From contig CM048845.1 of the NCBI GenBank assembly GCA_026545225.1, positions 79,474,533 through 79,538,532 of the forward strand: DNA of 64,000 nt. The letters are read 5' to 3'. Below are positions 22,706 through 34,119 of the stretch, piece by piece. This DNA comes from Cornus controversa. Its lineage: Eukaryota > Streptophyta > Magnoliopsida > Cornales > Cornaceae. Every line of letters begins with the position of its first letter. Within the stretch, counting starts at the first letter, position 1. Position numbers and translations under genes: made by a program. The notes beneath the pieces were generated by a model. That model was not told where the DNA came from and ran no database searches. It saw only the letters and a program-made list of their open reading frames with translations.

Positions 22706-22885
22706 TATACCCGTACACTCAAATCCTAAGTATTTCTTTTTTACTTTCATCACTTTGTCTGTGCTAGCCCTAGCACAAATTACTCCAAGATAGGTAAATA
22801 TGTAAATTATTTAGTTTTTCCATTGCAAAAATAGTGTGGCCATACCCACCTTTGAGTGGTCGTCATGGTCTTCAAGGATGAAGAT
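22706..22885. repeat. Flank repeat outside the gypsy LTR, copy 1
   Basis: About 180 bases starting tatacccgtacactcaaatc, just outside the gypsy LTR end. A near copy lies at 31361-31541 in the same position relative to the second LTR. It lies outside the LTR, since the LTR end is fixed by the primer site at 29883-29894. Confidence 0.8.
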
Positions 22886-23547
22886 TGAAATACTTCTTAC
22901 AAATTTTACGCATGAGGTGATCAGTTTCACACATAAAACATAAGAGATATCTACAACTGATAACAAACAAACATAGAATATAAGGACAAAAAGAAAAGAT
23001 TTATAAATGCCGAAAGAAAAGTCTAACTGAAATAATAAATAACATGAAATAAATATAATACTCGTCTAAACAATACAACTTGGAAGTCCTGTAACTCAAG
23101 GACCCCTTTCACCAAAAATTATAAAAGTGAAATACTTTATGAAAAGATCTAAGTCCCTACACTAAAGTCTGGAAAGGAATAGATGACCGCCACGTTTTAA
23201 AACTTCACGCTCTAACCCCAAGGTAGAAACTGCGTGGAACCTGAAATATCAATAAAGTGGGTTAGACTCACGACTAAGTTCTCTTTACTACAACTCAATC
23301 AGATAACCGATAAACATACCCTCTATTTGAGGGACAACAAATATATACATATAATTATATACAAATTATTTCCTTATCTATCTCCTATCTTCGAATAGAA
23401 GTCGTCCTATATACCGTCCCAACCCAACTCTTATCACACAAATTATAGAACATATTTTCTAAGTTCAAACCATAAACAATCCTTACATGCTCGAACCATT
23501 TACTAAGTAAAATGCCTTATGTATATCTGGTAATCCTAACCTACCTT

Positions 23548-23601
<54 letters not shown>

Positions 23602-23619
23602 TCCCACTATATAATTAAC

Positions 23620-24128
23620 AATCCACACATGCCTCCCTTATTAACCTTAAACACCTCATTAGATATTGACAATTCTAACACGCCTCCCCTATCTATATTA
23701 ACTACCCTATCGTCAATCCTGACATACCTCCCTAATTAATCCATATATACCTTATTAGGTATTGGCAATTCTGACATGCCTCCCTTATCTATGTTAACTA
23801 CCTTATTGGCAATACTGACATGCCTCCCTAATTAATCCTTAAATACCTTATTAGGTATTGGCAATCCTGACATGCCTCTCTTATCAATGTTAACTCAAAT
23901 CATTTTCTTATCTATCTTATGTCTCCAAAAATAGAAGTCGTCCTATATACCGTCTCAATTCAACCCCTATCACATAAGTTTAAAACCTATTTCTAAGTTC
24001 AAATCAAAGGCACAAAATATAATATCCTATTAAAACTAGGCAATCCTGACATGCCTTATATACTAACTTTAAATACCTTATTAGGTATTGGCAATCATGA
24101 CATGTCCCCTATCAATCCTTACATGCCT
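23620..24128 (+). repeat. LTR minisatellite, ~60 bp units
   Basis: About six to eight imperfect units built on ttaggtattggcaatcctga and catgcctccctaattaatcc. The same array is present in the other LTR copies (30660-31130 and 32180-32690/34120-34210), with different unit numbers and orders. Confidence 0.8.
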
Positions 24129-25111
24129 TGTAATACCCCGCTCCAACACATGGTATGATATTGTCCGCTTTGGGCCATAGCCCGCACGATTTTGCTCTTG
24201 GGTTTTACTCCAAAATGCCTCATACCATTTGAAGAGAACATACTACATATAAGCACATCCCCTTTTTCACACCCAGGGATTGTGGGATTGAGCACCCTGT
24301 ACCCTGTCAGTGTGGTAGCTCAGCCCAGTGTTTGTCTTCGCACCCGCCCACTCACACCCATCCACAAGGGTTACTACAATCCACCCCCCTACGAGGCCTG
24401 ATGTCCTCGTCGACACACTTCTGGCTGGGTTCAGGCTCTGATACCAACTGTAATACCCCGCTCCAACACATGGTATGATATTGTCCATTTTAGGCATGAG
24501 CCCGCACGATTTTGCTCTTGGGTTTAACCCCAAAAAGTCTCATACCATTTGAAGAGAACATATTACATATAAGCACACCCCTTTTTCCACACCCAGGCGA
24601 TGTGGGATTGAGCACCCTGTACCTTGTCAGTGTGGTAGCTCAGCCTAGTGTGGAAAAGGGGATGTGCTTATATGTAATATGTTATCTTCAAATGGTATGA
24701 GGCTTTTTGGGGTAAAACCCAAGAGCAAAACCGTGCGGGCTCAGGCCCAAAGCGGACAATATCAAACCATGTGTTGGAGCAGGGTATTACAGTTGGTATC
24801 AAAGCCTGAACCCAGCCGGAAGTGTGCCGACGAGGACGTCGGGCCTCGTAGGGTGGTGGATTGTAGTAACCTTTGTGGACGGGTGTGAGTGGGCGGGTGA
24901 GAAGATAGACACTGGGCTGAGCTACCACACTGACAGGGTGCAGGGTGCTCAATCCTACATCGCCTGCGTGTGGAAAAGGGGATGTGCTTATATGTAGTAT
25001 GCTCTCTTCAAATAGTATGAGGCTTTTTGGGGTAAAACCCAAGAGCAAAACCGTGCGGGTTTAGGCCCAAAGCGAACAATATCATACCATGTGTTGGAGC
25101 GGGATATTACA
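24129..25111. mobile_element. Palindromic (head-to-head) TRIM insertion
   Basis: Two TRIM copies in opposite orientation under a single 5 bp target duplication TGCCT (24124-24128, 25112-25116). The left half has an LTR starting tgtaataccccgctcc, internal sequence, then a second LTR (from 24450). Near 24650 the orientation flips; the right half has an LTR, internal sequence with gttggtatcaaagcc (24792 on), and an LTR ending gagcgggatattaca. It is nested in the gypsy LTR, whose sequence continues on both sides. No coding capacity. Confidence 0.88.
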
Positions 25112-27013
25112 TGCCTTCCTAACTAACGTTAGATACCTTATTAGGTATTGGCAATCCTGACATACCCCCTGACAATCCTTACATGCCTCTCTAACTAACC
25201 TATTACCAAAACAAAAGATCTAACATACTTAGTACATTAATTTAATCTAACAGAAACTCAATCACCATAATAAAATAACTCATTCACAATTAAACTAATA
25301 TCAAGTATACCATGAACAATTATGATTTCAAGGAATAAAATTGAGGAAAAAATAATAATATAATTAACAATTAAAAGAGCAAGCACACAAGCAAGTGTCC
25401 AACGTACTTGATCATCGATGGTGTCTAAACCTAACTCTAACCTAGGTTTTCGAGCCTATTCTATTCTTGAGATCCCTACTTAATTATTCAGGAATTTTCT
25501 CAAATTTTTCAGAAATTTAAAAAAATATTTCCAAACTAACAGAAAATAAAAATTTAACTTTTGAGACACTTTTTACACTACTTTAACCACAAGGGAATCT
25601 CATTTTGACTTGATATTTAAAACCCAAGAGTATTCTGTCCCTAGAAGATCACTAATTTTTTTTGAAAATTTTTTGGAATTTAAAAACAATTTAAAAAATT
25701 ATTTTTCCTATTTTTTTTTCTTTTTTTTTCTTTTCTTCTTTCCCTGCTACTTAACGTAACAGCCATGATGTCCCAACTTTTCGGCCATATTCCGGCCACT
25801 TTCGGGCACCGAATCGCACTTATGAATATACCATTCAACTCTTCTTGATCTAAGCTATGCATTGGTACAAAAATCACCCCCTCTTGCAGCCTAAATCAAA
25901 ATCGCCCAAATTCAAGTTTTAAAATTCTAAAAATTCAAACTCAATTTTCCGTCAATCTACCCAACGGTTCACAACCAAACTTTCAAGGATTGTTTGGGGA
26001 AGCAAGATGTACCTATTAATCAGAACAAAAACCTTTAAAACAACGATTACAACAGACCCACATCTTATGCATATAGATACACATATATATATATATATAT
26101 ATATATAATACCCGCCTATACAATCATATATACATGCATATACACTTGAAAAATTATCCCAAAGTTATATCTACAGAGATTTCTCATGTTTAATCCACAG
26201 AAACACCCTTAGCATGCATAATCATACAATCTCATAATTAAATACATGAAGACATATTCCAGCAATATTTATAAAAAAAGGTAAATTATGTCTACAGGTT
26301 CAAAGGGGAAGAGAAAAGTTCGAACTTGCCTTTTTGACGAACAAGAACACGTCCCTATCGATCGCTCATTCTCTCCCTTCTCTCTTACATCTACGTTCTC
26401 TCGGTCTCTGTGCGTGTAAATGATAGAAACCCTAACCCTCTTTTCTTTTCTTTTATCTTTTTTTTCTAGAAAATTAATTAAAACTAAAAATAATTAAAAG
26501 GGAAAAAAAAAAACGTTAGCCCATCAAAATAAGTATACACATAACCCAACCATTCCAGCCCAACTCAACCCAAATTCCTCCCTAGCCTAATCTAAAATTA
26601 AAATAAAGAAAAATACAAAGACTCAGTCCAAATAAAATTAAATAAAATACATCAAAATATTTAAAGCACTCAAAGAAATTTAATTTAACCAATACAACAA
26701 TTCAAAGCACTCAAAGGAATTTAATTTAACCAACAAAGCAATTCAATTTAACTAATAAAAAAATAAAGCATTTAAATTAAAATTAAATGACCTCCAAAAT
26801 TACGGGGTATTACATTCTTCCCCTATAAAAAGAAGAATTCTGTTCTCGGAATTCACCCCATACCTGAAAAAAAAACTCTGGATACTTTGCTTTTATTTCA
26901 TCCCCCCTTTCCGAAATGGACTCCGCCTTATTGTGGTGGCTCCACTAAACTCGAACTAACGAAATGGTCTTAGAACGAAGAACCTGGTCCCTACGGTCAA
27001 AAATACAGTAAGG

Positions 27014-29720
27014 CTACTCCACATATGTTGCATCTGACTGCAATTCAATCTCTCCAACCTCAATGTGCTGGCAATCATCCTCATCTTTAAGGAATTTCCG
27101 CAACATAGAAACATGAAAAATATTGTGCACCTTGTGCATCATGTCTGGTAACGCCAGTCTATACGCTACCGCCCTAACCCTGTCGGTAATCATAAAAGGA
27201 CCTACAAAATGAGGTGTCAATTTCCCCTTTCTCCTAAACCGCATTACTCCCTTCATGGGAGAAACATTCATTAAAACCTGATCCCCCACTTTGAACTCTA
27301 ATGCTCGAGTTCTCAATCAGCATAACTCTTTTGTCTACTCTGGGCAATCCTCATAGGGTCTCTAATAAGAACAACTTTCTCAGAGGTGTCCTTGATGTAT
27401 TTAGGACCCAAGAATTTATTCTCTCCAACATCCAACCAACATACCAGCGACCAATATCGACACCCATACAGAGCTTCGAATGGTGCCAAACTAATAATTT
27501 TTTGATAACTATTGTTATAGGTAAACTCAACGAGTGGCAAGTACCTCCCAATTACCCTTGAAGTAGAGTACACATGTTCGTAACATGTCCTCCAAAATCT
27601 TATTAACCCTTTTGAGTCTGACCATCTGTTTGGGGGTGATAGGTTGTACTGAGATGCAAAGGTGTACCCATAGCCTGCTGAAAATTCTTTCAAAATCCTG
27701 ATACAAAATTTGGATCCCTATCCGATATAATGGACAAAGTTATGTCATGAAGTTTCACTATCTCAACAATATAAAGCTTTGCGTACTACTCTAAGGTGTA
27801 ACTCGAGTGTACGGGCAAGAAATGGGCTGATTTTGTCAACCTGTCCACTATCACCCAAATAGCATCATGATTTCGTTGTGAGCTGGGAAGTCCCATAATG
27901 ACATCCATGGAGATGTTCTCCCATTTCCACTCTAGTATAGGCAGTGGCTGCAAAGATCCCGACGGTCTCTGCTGATCAATCAATCTTGATAATTTGACAT
28001 GTGCTACACTTAGAGACAAATATAGCAATGTCCCTCTTCATACCTGCCCACCAAAACTGTCATGTCATGTCTTGGTACATCTTATCCCCTCCCGGGTGTA
28101 CCGAAAACTAAGAGCTATGGACTTCACATATCACTGCTCTCCTCAAGTCGTCATTATGAGGGACAACTAACCACCCCTTGTACCTCAATCCTCCATTTGT
28201 ACCCACTGTATAGAACGGTACCTCTCCAGATTTCAACTCAGCCACCTTCTCTATGCACTGCAGGTCAGCAAGCTGATTTGTAATTACCCTTCGAATGATA
28301 GCAGGTGTAACCACTACACATGCTACAAAGGCATCAGCTAAGGCATCAACGCTGCTCAAGTCATTCCACTATGCTTCGAATAGGGGGAAAGACTAGCATA
28401 AGGTCAGCGACTAAGTGCATCAGCTACTACATTCGCTTTCCCTAGGTGGTACTGGATGAAAAAATGATAATCTTTCACGAACTCCAACCACCTGCGCTGT
28501 CTCATATTCATCTCCTTCTGTGAGAATAGATATTGCAAACTCTTGTGGTCGCTGAACAATATGAAGGTCTCACCCAATAAGTAATGCCTTCAAATCCTCA
28601 AGGCAAACACCATAGCTGCTAACTCCAGATCATGAGTCGGGTAGTTAAGTTCGTGAGGCTTAAGCTTACGTGAAGCATAAGATATTAGCCTCTTCCCTTG
28701 CATCAACACACAACCCAAACCCTGCAACAATGCATCGGTATATACCAAGTACTCAACCCTGCTCTAAGGAGTAGCTAGAACAGATGTAGTCGTCAACCTG
28801 CTCTTCAACTCATTGAATACCGCTTGACAAGATTCATCTTACACGAAAGGCACACCCTTTTTAGTCAGATGGGTGAGCAGGCTAGCAATTTTAGAGAAGC
28901 CCTGAATGAACCTATGATAATAACCAGCTAACCCCAGAAAACTTTGAATCTCTGTGGGTGAGGTAGGCTGCCCCCACTCCAATACTACTGACACCTTACT
29001 TGGATTAATCGTTATCCCCTTCTCAGATATTACATGACCCAATAATTTTACCTCCCTCTGCCAGAAATCACATTTCTCAAACCTTGTATACAACTGATGA
29101 TCTCTCAATGTCTACCGCACAATATTGAGATGTCTAGCATAATCCTCCTCTGACCTAGAAATAGGCCTGAGGCCTGGAGCTAAATCAATCACAAAGTCTA
29201 TCTCACGACTTGGTGGTAGCCTTGGGATTTCTTGAAACATGTCCTGAAAGTCTCGCACCACTAAAATGGAATCCATAGAAACTGTAATTTTCTCCGGAGA
29301 ATCCTCACTAATAACGAATAGGAGAGTTCTAGACCCTTCATTTTATTGCGGTATAGCAACCAAATACATCTTCTAACCCGATATAACAAAAAGAATTGTC
29401 TTATCATGACAATTGACATGGGTATGATAATGCGATAACCAATCCATCCCGAGTATGACATCATATGATTTCATATCCAAGACCAATAGGTTTGCCAAGA
29501 ACCTGAGTCTGCCAATGTCTATAGGACCTAACTACAGCGTTCCCATAAAACCATACTAAACCCCAATGGTGTACCAATACTAAATGGAGAACTACACGGT
29601 TGCTATCTATACCAGATAGTCTAACCAATGACCGAGATACAAACAAGTGGAATACACCCGTTTCGAGTAAATTATGACCGAACTTACTATTTATTAGAAC
29701 TGACTCTGGTTTTGGTTCAC
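27014..29720 (-). pseudogene. gypsy pol remnants of unit 1
   Basis: Protein pieces of a Ty3/gypsy polyprotein: protease with a D-V-I-L-G-type strand, reverse transcriptase end (HVISEKGITINPSKV, GLAGYYHRFI), integrase core (ISMDVIMGLPSSQ, VDRLTKSAHFLPV), and integrase C-terminal region (VAYRLALPDMMHKVHNIFHV). The order is the gypsy order RT-RNase H-integrase. Fossil, broken in many places. Confidence 0.85.
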
Positions 29721-29882
29721 ATTTCTCCTCTTACAGGATGACATCTGAATAATACACCAATAATAGACTAAAACGTATGGAGTACTACGAGTCCTATACT
29801 TAGATTCTATTTATCAAAATACGCAACACGGAAGATACCATACGACGGACCTTAGAAACCCGATAATATTTGAATCTAGAAA

Positions 29883-29894
29883 GCTCTGATACCA
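29883..29894 (-). other. tRNA-Met primer-binding site of gypsy unit 1
   Basis: gctctgatacca on the + strand, the complement of tggtatcagagc, two bases from the LTR end. It fixes the element's minus-strand orientation. Confidence 0.85.
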
Positions 29895-29896
29895 AC

Positions 29897-30345
29897 TGAA
29901 ATACCCCCTATAAATTTCACACATAAGGTGGCCAGTCTTATACATAAAATATAAGGGATATCTACAACTGATAGCAAACAAAGATAGAATACAAAGACAA
30001 AAAGAAAATATTTATAAATACTAAAAGGAAAGTCTAACTGAAATAATAAATAACATTGAATAAACATAATACTAGTTTGAATAATATAACTTGGAAGTCT
30101 CGTAACTCAATGACCCCTTTAATCAAAAATCATAAAAGTGAAATACTTTATGAAAAGATCTAAATCCCTACACTAAAGTTTAATAAGGAATAGATGACTG
30201 TCATGCTCTACGAACAACACGCTCTAACCTTGACGTGGAAACTGCCTGGAACCTGAAATATCAACAAAGTGGGTTAAATCCACGAACAAGTTCTCTTTTC
30301 TACAATCCAATCAGAGAACCGGTAAACATACCCTCTATATGAGAG

Positions 30346-30398
<53 letters not shown>

Positions 30399-30614
30399 CA
30401 TTTCCTTATCTATCTCATGTCTCCGAATAGAAGTCGTCCTATATACCGTCCCAACCCAACCCTTATCACACAAATTATAGAACCTATTTCTATGTTCAAG
30501 CCATAAGCAATCTTTACATGCCCGAACCATTAACTAAGTTAACTACCTTATGTATATCTGGTAATCCTAACCTGCCTCCCTTATATATATATATATATAT
30601 CTATATATATATAT

Positions 30615-30645
<31 letters not shown>

Positions 30646-31360
30646 TATATATAGTACCCAACTATGTAATTGACAATCCACACATGCCTCCTTTATTAAC
30701 CTTAAACACCTCATTAGATATTGGCAATCCTGACATGCCTTCCCTATCTATATTAATTACCCTATCGACAATCTTGACATGCCTCCCTTATCTATGTTAA
30801 CTTCCCTATTGTCAATCATGACATGCCTCCCTAATTAATTCTTAAATACCTTATTAGGTATTGGCAATCCTGACATGCCTCCCTTATCAATGTTAACTCA
30901 AATCATTTTATTATCTATCTTATGTTTTCAAAAATAAAAGTCGTCCTATATATCGTCCCAATTCAACTCCTACCACACAAGTTTAGAACTTATTTCTAAG
31001 TTCAAACCAAATGCACAAAATATAATACCCTATTAAAACCAGGCAATCCTGACATGCCTCCTATACTAACTTTAAATATCTTATTAGGTATTGGCAATCC
31101 TGATATGCCCCCTGGCAATCCTTACATGCCTTTCTAACAATCCTATTACCAAAACAAAAGATCTAACCTACTTAGTACATTAATTTAATCTAACAAAAAT
31201 TCAATCACCACAATAAAATAACTCATTCACAATTAAACTAAAATCAATTATATCATGAATAGTTATGATTTCAAAGAATACAATTAAGGAGGAAAAAATA
31301 ATAATATAATCAACAATCAAAAGAGCAAGTACATAGTCAAGTCTCCAACGTACTTCTTTT
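29897..31360 (-). repeat. 5' LTR of gypsy unit 1 (partial)
   Basis: Starts tgaaatacccc next to the primer site and follows the LTR sequence, with (TA)n tracts at 30351-30394 and 30585-30652 and the 60 bp minisatellite. It joins the flank repeat of unit 2 at about 31360. Confidence 0.85.
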
Positions 31361-31541
31361 TATACTCGTACACTCAAATCCTAAGTATTTCTTTTTTATT
31401 TTTATCACTTTATCTATGCTAGCCCTAGCACAAATTACTCCGAGATAAGTAAATATATAAATTATTTAGTTTTTCCATTGCGGAAAAAGGTGTGGCCAAA
31501 CCCACCTTTGAGTGGTCGTCATGGTGTTCAAGGATGAAGAT
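31361..31541. repeat. Flank repeat outside the gypsy LTR, copy 2
   Basis: About 180 bases matching 22706-22885, in the same position just outside the LTR of unit 2. It marks a tandem duplication of flank, LTR and internal sequence. Confidence 0.8.
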
Positions 31542-32689
31542 TGAAATACTTCCTACAAATTTCTCGCATGAGGTGGTCAGTCTCACACATAAAACATAAG
31601 GGATATCTACAACTGATAACAAACAAACATAGAATACAAGGACAAAAAGAAAAGATTTATACTAGTCTGAACAATACAACTTAGAAGTCCTGTAACTCAA
31701 TGACCCCTTTAACCAAAAATCATAAAAGTGAAATACTTTATGAAAAGATCTAAATCCCTACACTAAAGTCTAGTAAGGAATAGATGACCGCCATGTTTTA
31801 CGAACTCCACGATCTAACCTCGAGGTGGAAACTGCCTGGAACCTGAAATATCAACAAAGTGGGTTAGACCCATGAGTAAGTTCTCTCTACTACAACCCAA
31901 TCAGAGAACCGATAAACATACCCTCTATTTGAGGGACAACAAATATATACATATAATTATATACAAATTATTTCGTTATCTATCTCATGTCTCCGAATAG
32001 AAGTCGTCCTATATACCGTCCTAACCCAACCTTTATCACATAAATTATAGAACCTATTTTCTAAGTTCAAACCATAAATAATCTTTATATGCCCGAACCA
32101 TTTACTAAAATACCTTATGTATATCTAGTAATCCTAACCTACCTCCCTTATATATATATATATATATAGTACCGCACTATGTAATTGACGATCCACACAT
32201 GCGTCCCTTATTAACCTTAAACACCTTATTAGATATTGACAATCCTAACATGCCTCCCCTATCTATATTAATTACCCTATCGGCAATCCTGACATGCCTC
32301 CTTAATTAATCCTTAAATACATTATTACGTATTGGTAATCCTACCATACCTCCCTTATCTATGTTAACTACTTTATTGGCAATCCTGACATGCCTCCCTA
32401 ATTAATCCTTAAATACCTTATTATGTATTGGCAATCCTAAGATGCCTCCCTTATCAATGTTAACTCAAATCATTTTCTTATCTATCTTATGTCTCCAAAA
32501 ATAGAAATCGTCCTATATACCGTCTCAATTCAACCCCTATCACACAAGTTTCAAACCTATTTCTAAGTTCAAACCAAAGACACAAAATACAATACACTAT
32601 TAAAACTAGGCAATCCTGACATGCCTTATATAGTAACTTTAAATACCTTATTAGGTATTGACAATCATGACATGTCCCCTGTCAATCCT

Positions 32690-34119
32690 TGATGTGGTCG
32701 AAACTAAATTATATTGTAAGCTTAATTTTGCCCTTTTTTTTTATCAAAATATAATTCAACCACTCGCAAGAGCACGAATCTTTGCAGATAAGGTTCTATA
32801 TAGAGGGTATCGATCCCACGAGGACTAGTCGTTAATTGTCATAAAGAAAGATTAATTCCACTTTAATTCTAAAAACAGGTTTTTGGTTTTGTGTTAAAAA
32901 CTATTGCATAAATGAAATGACAATAAAATTAAAGAGTAAAGTTGGGAGAGAGAACTAGGGTTGGTTTCCACCACTAGCCATTCACATGTTCATAAGTGTA
33001 GCAAGCAAGGGATTCATTAATTAAATGCCTAACAATGTCATTAGGCTTGTGACCTCAATGACATATCAAAAGATCAATGTGTGTGCTAACCTATCATAAT
33101 CCATCTTCAACAAGTATAGCTCCTCAACCTAACTAACTACCTAATTACTCTACTCTCTAAGTGAACACTACATGCATCCAAACTACCTTGTCTTGGCATG
33201 GTCTATACAAACTAACATCACACATTCATTTAAACACCATTATCTAGCCATCATTTGCACTTCTTGTGGAATATGCAAATGTTGTGCATTCAAGTGACAA
33301 AACCTACTCTAAGACAAGAATAAATTCCATATCAAATGAATATATAAAAGAGATGTATTTGTGTACATAATCACTAGGCTAAATAATCAACATTTAATTA
33401 CAAATCCCAAGAGCTACAAAGATGAACAAGTTTACATGGCTAGGGGTTGAAACCAACACCCTAGTAGAAGAGTTAGTTGATCATGGTTGCCTTGCACCCT
33501 TCCATTGATGAAGAGAATGAAGCTTCTTGGTCTGGTTCAGCTATCCTCTTCCTCTCCCGAAGGTCTCTCTGCTGATCTTCTTGTGTGTATTGAGAGATAT
33601 CTGAGATATGTGGCTTTTGGTGCTTTTTGTATGCTTTTTGGCTCCTTTTTCTCCTTTGGGCCCACCATATATATATATATATCATTATATATATCTCTTG
33701 TATCAAGAAGGCCCCCAAAAGTCTTGTTCAAGTCAGACAATCCCCCTAAGTCGTGCAAAAAGGGGGATTTTGTTGCAAGTGGGAGAGCAGGTGAGCAAGT
33801 GGCCAAGTGGACTCTGCAGAGTTTCGATTGATCGAAACTGAATCTCGATTGATCGAGATTTCGATCAATCGAAATGAGATTTTGATCAATCGAAATCTCG
33901 ATTGAGCGAAATCTACATCTCGATTGATCGAGATGCCTTGGCAACAATTTCTGATTTCTTCTCTTGACTGCAGAAAGCTTCCAACTTTGCTCCTTTTACT
34001 CCAATACCTGCAAAACATCAAAAACACAAAAATACCGTAAACATATCTCGGTAAACGCAAGAACAAAACTAACATATGCAATAAAGAGGGTTCAAATGCA
34101 TAGAATTGAACACTTATCA
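32690..34119 (-). mobile_element. Solo LTR, gypsy (Tat/Athila-like) family
   Basis: 1430 bases, tgatgtggtc ... acttatca on the + strand, with perfect target duplication ATCCT (32685-32689 and 34120-34124). No internal part. A relative with a TGGCGCC-type primer site next to it lies at 41258-42659. Both share accactcgcaa and tatcgatccca/tgtcgatccca near their left ends. Nested in the LTR of gypsy unit 2, so younger than it. Confidence 0.85.
33812..33940. repeat. Palindrome cluster in the solo LTR
   Basis: Six short perfect or near-perfect palindromes in 125 bases, of the types tttcgattgatcgaaa, tctcgattgatcgaga and tttcgatcaatcgaaa. It begins just after ctctgcagag. Comparable clusters lie in three other LTRs of the window. 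Confidence 0.85.

Larger units (their letters stand above)
22886..26814 (-). repeat. 3' LTR of gypsy unit 1
   Basis: Runs from tgaaatac to gtattaca on the + strand. It holds a (TA)n tract (23552-23597), a minisatellite of about 60 bp units (about 23640-24120) and the nested TRIM. It pairs with the partial LTR at 29897-31360 and the LTR at 31542-35908. Confidence 0.85.
22886..31360 (-). mobile_element. Ty3/gypsy LTR retrotransposon fossil, unit 1
   Basis: Minus-strand fossil. LTRs at 22886-26814 and 29897-31360 (the second is partial), with LTR ends TGTAATACCCC ... GTATTTCA in element orientation. The primer site (tggtatcagagc in element orientation) is at 29883-29894. Parts visible between: protease (about 29470-29260), reverse transcriptase (about 29108-28839), RNase H (about 28840-28360), integrase zinc/core (about 28350-27313) and integrase C-terminal region (27316-27014). 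It is clearly broken, with many breaks, and old judging by LTR divergence. A palindromic TRIM (24129-25111) is nested in the left LTR; without it that LTR is about 2.94 kb, close to the 2.93 kb of unit 2. Confidence 0.85.
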
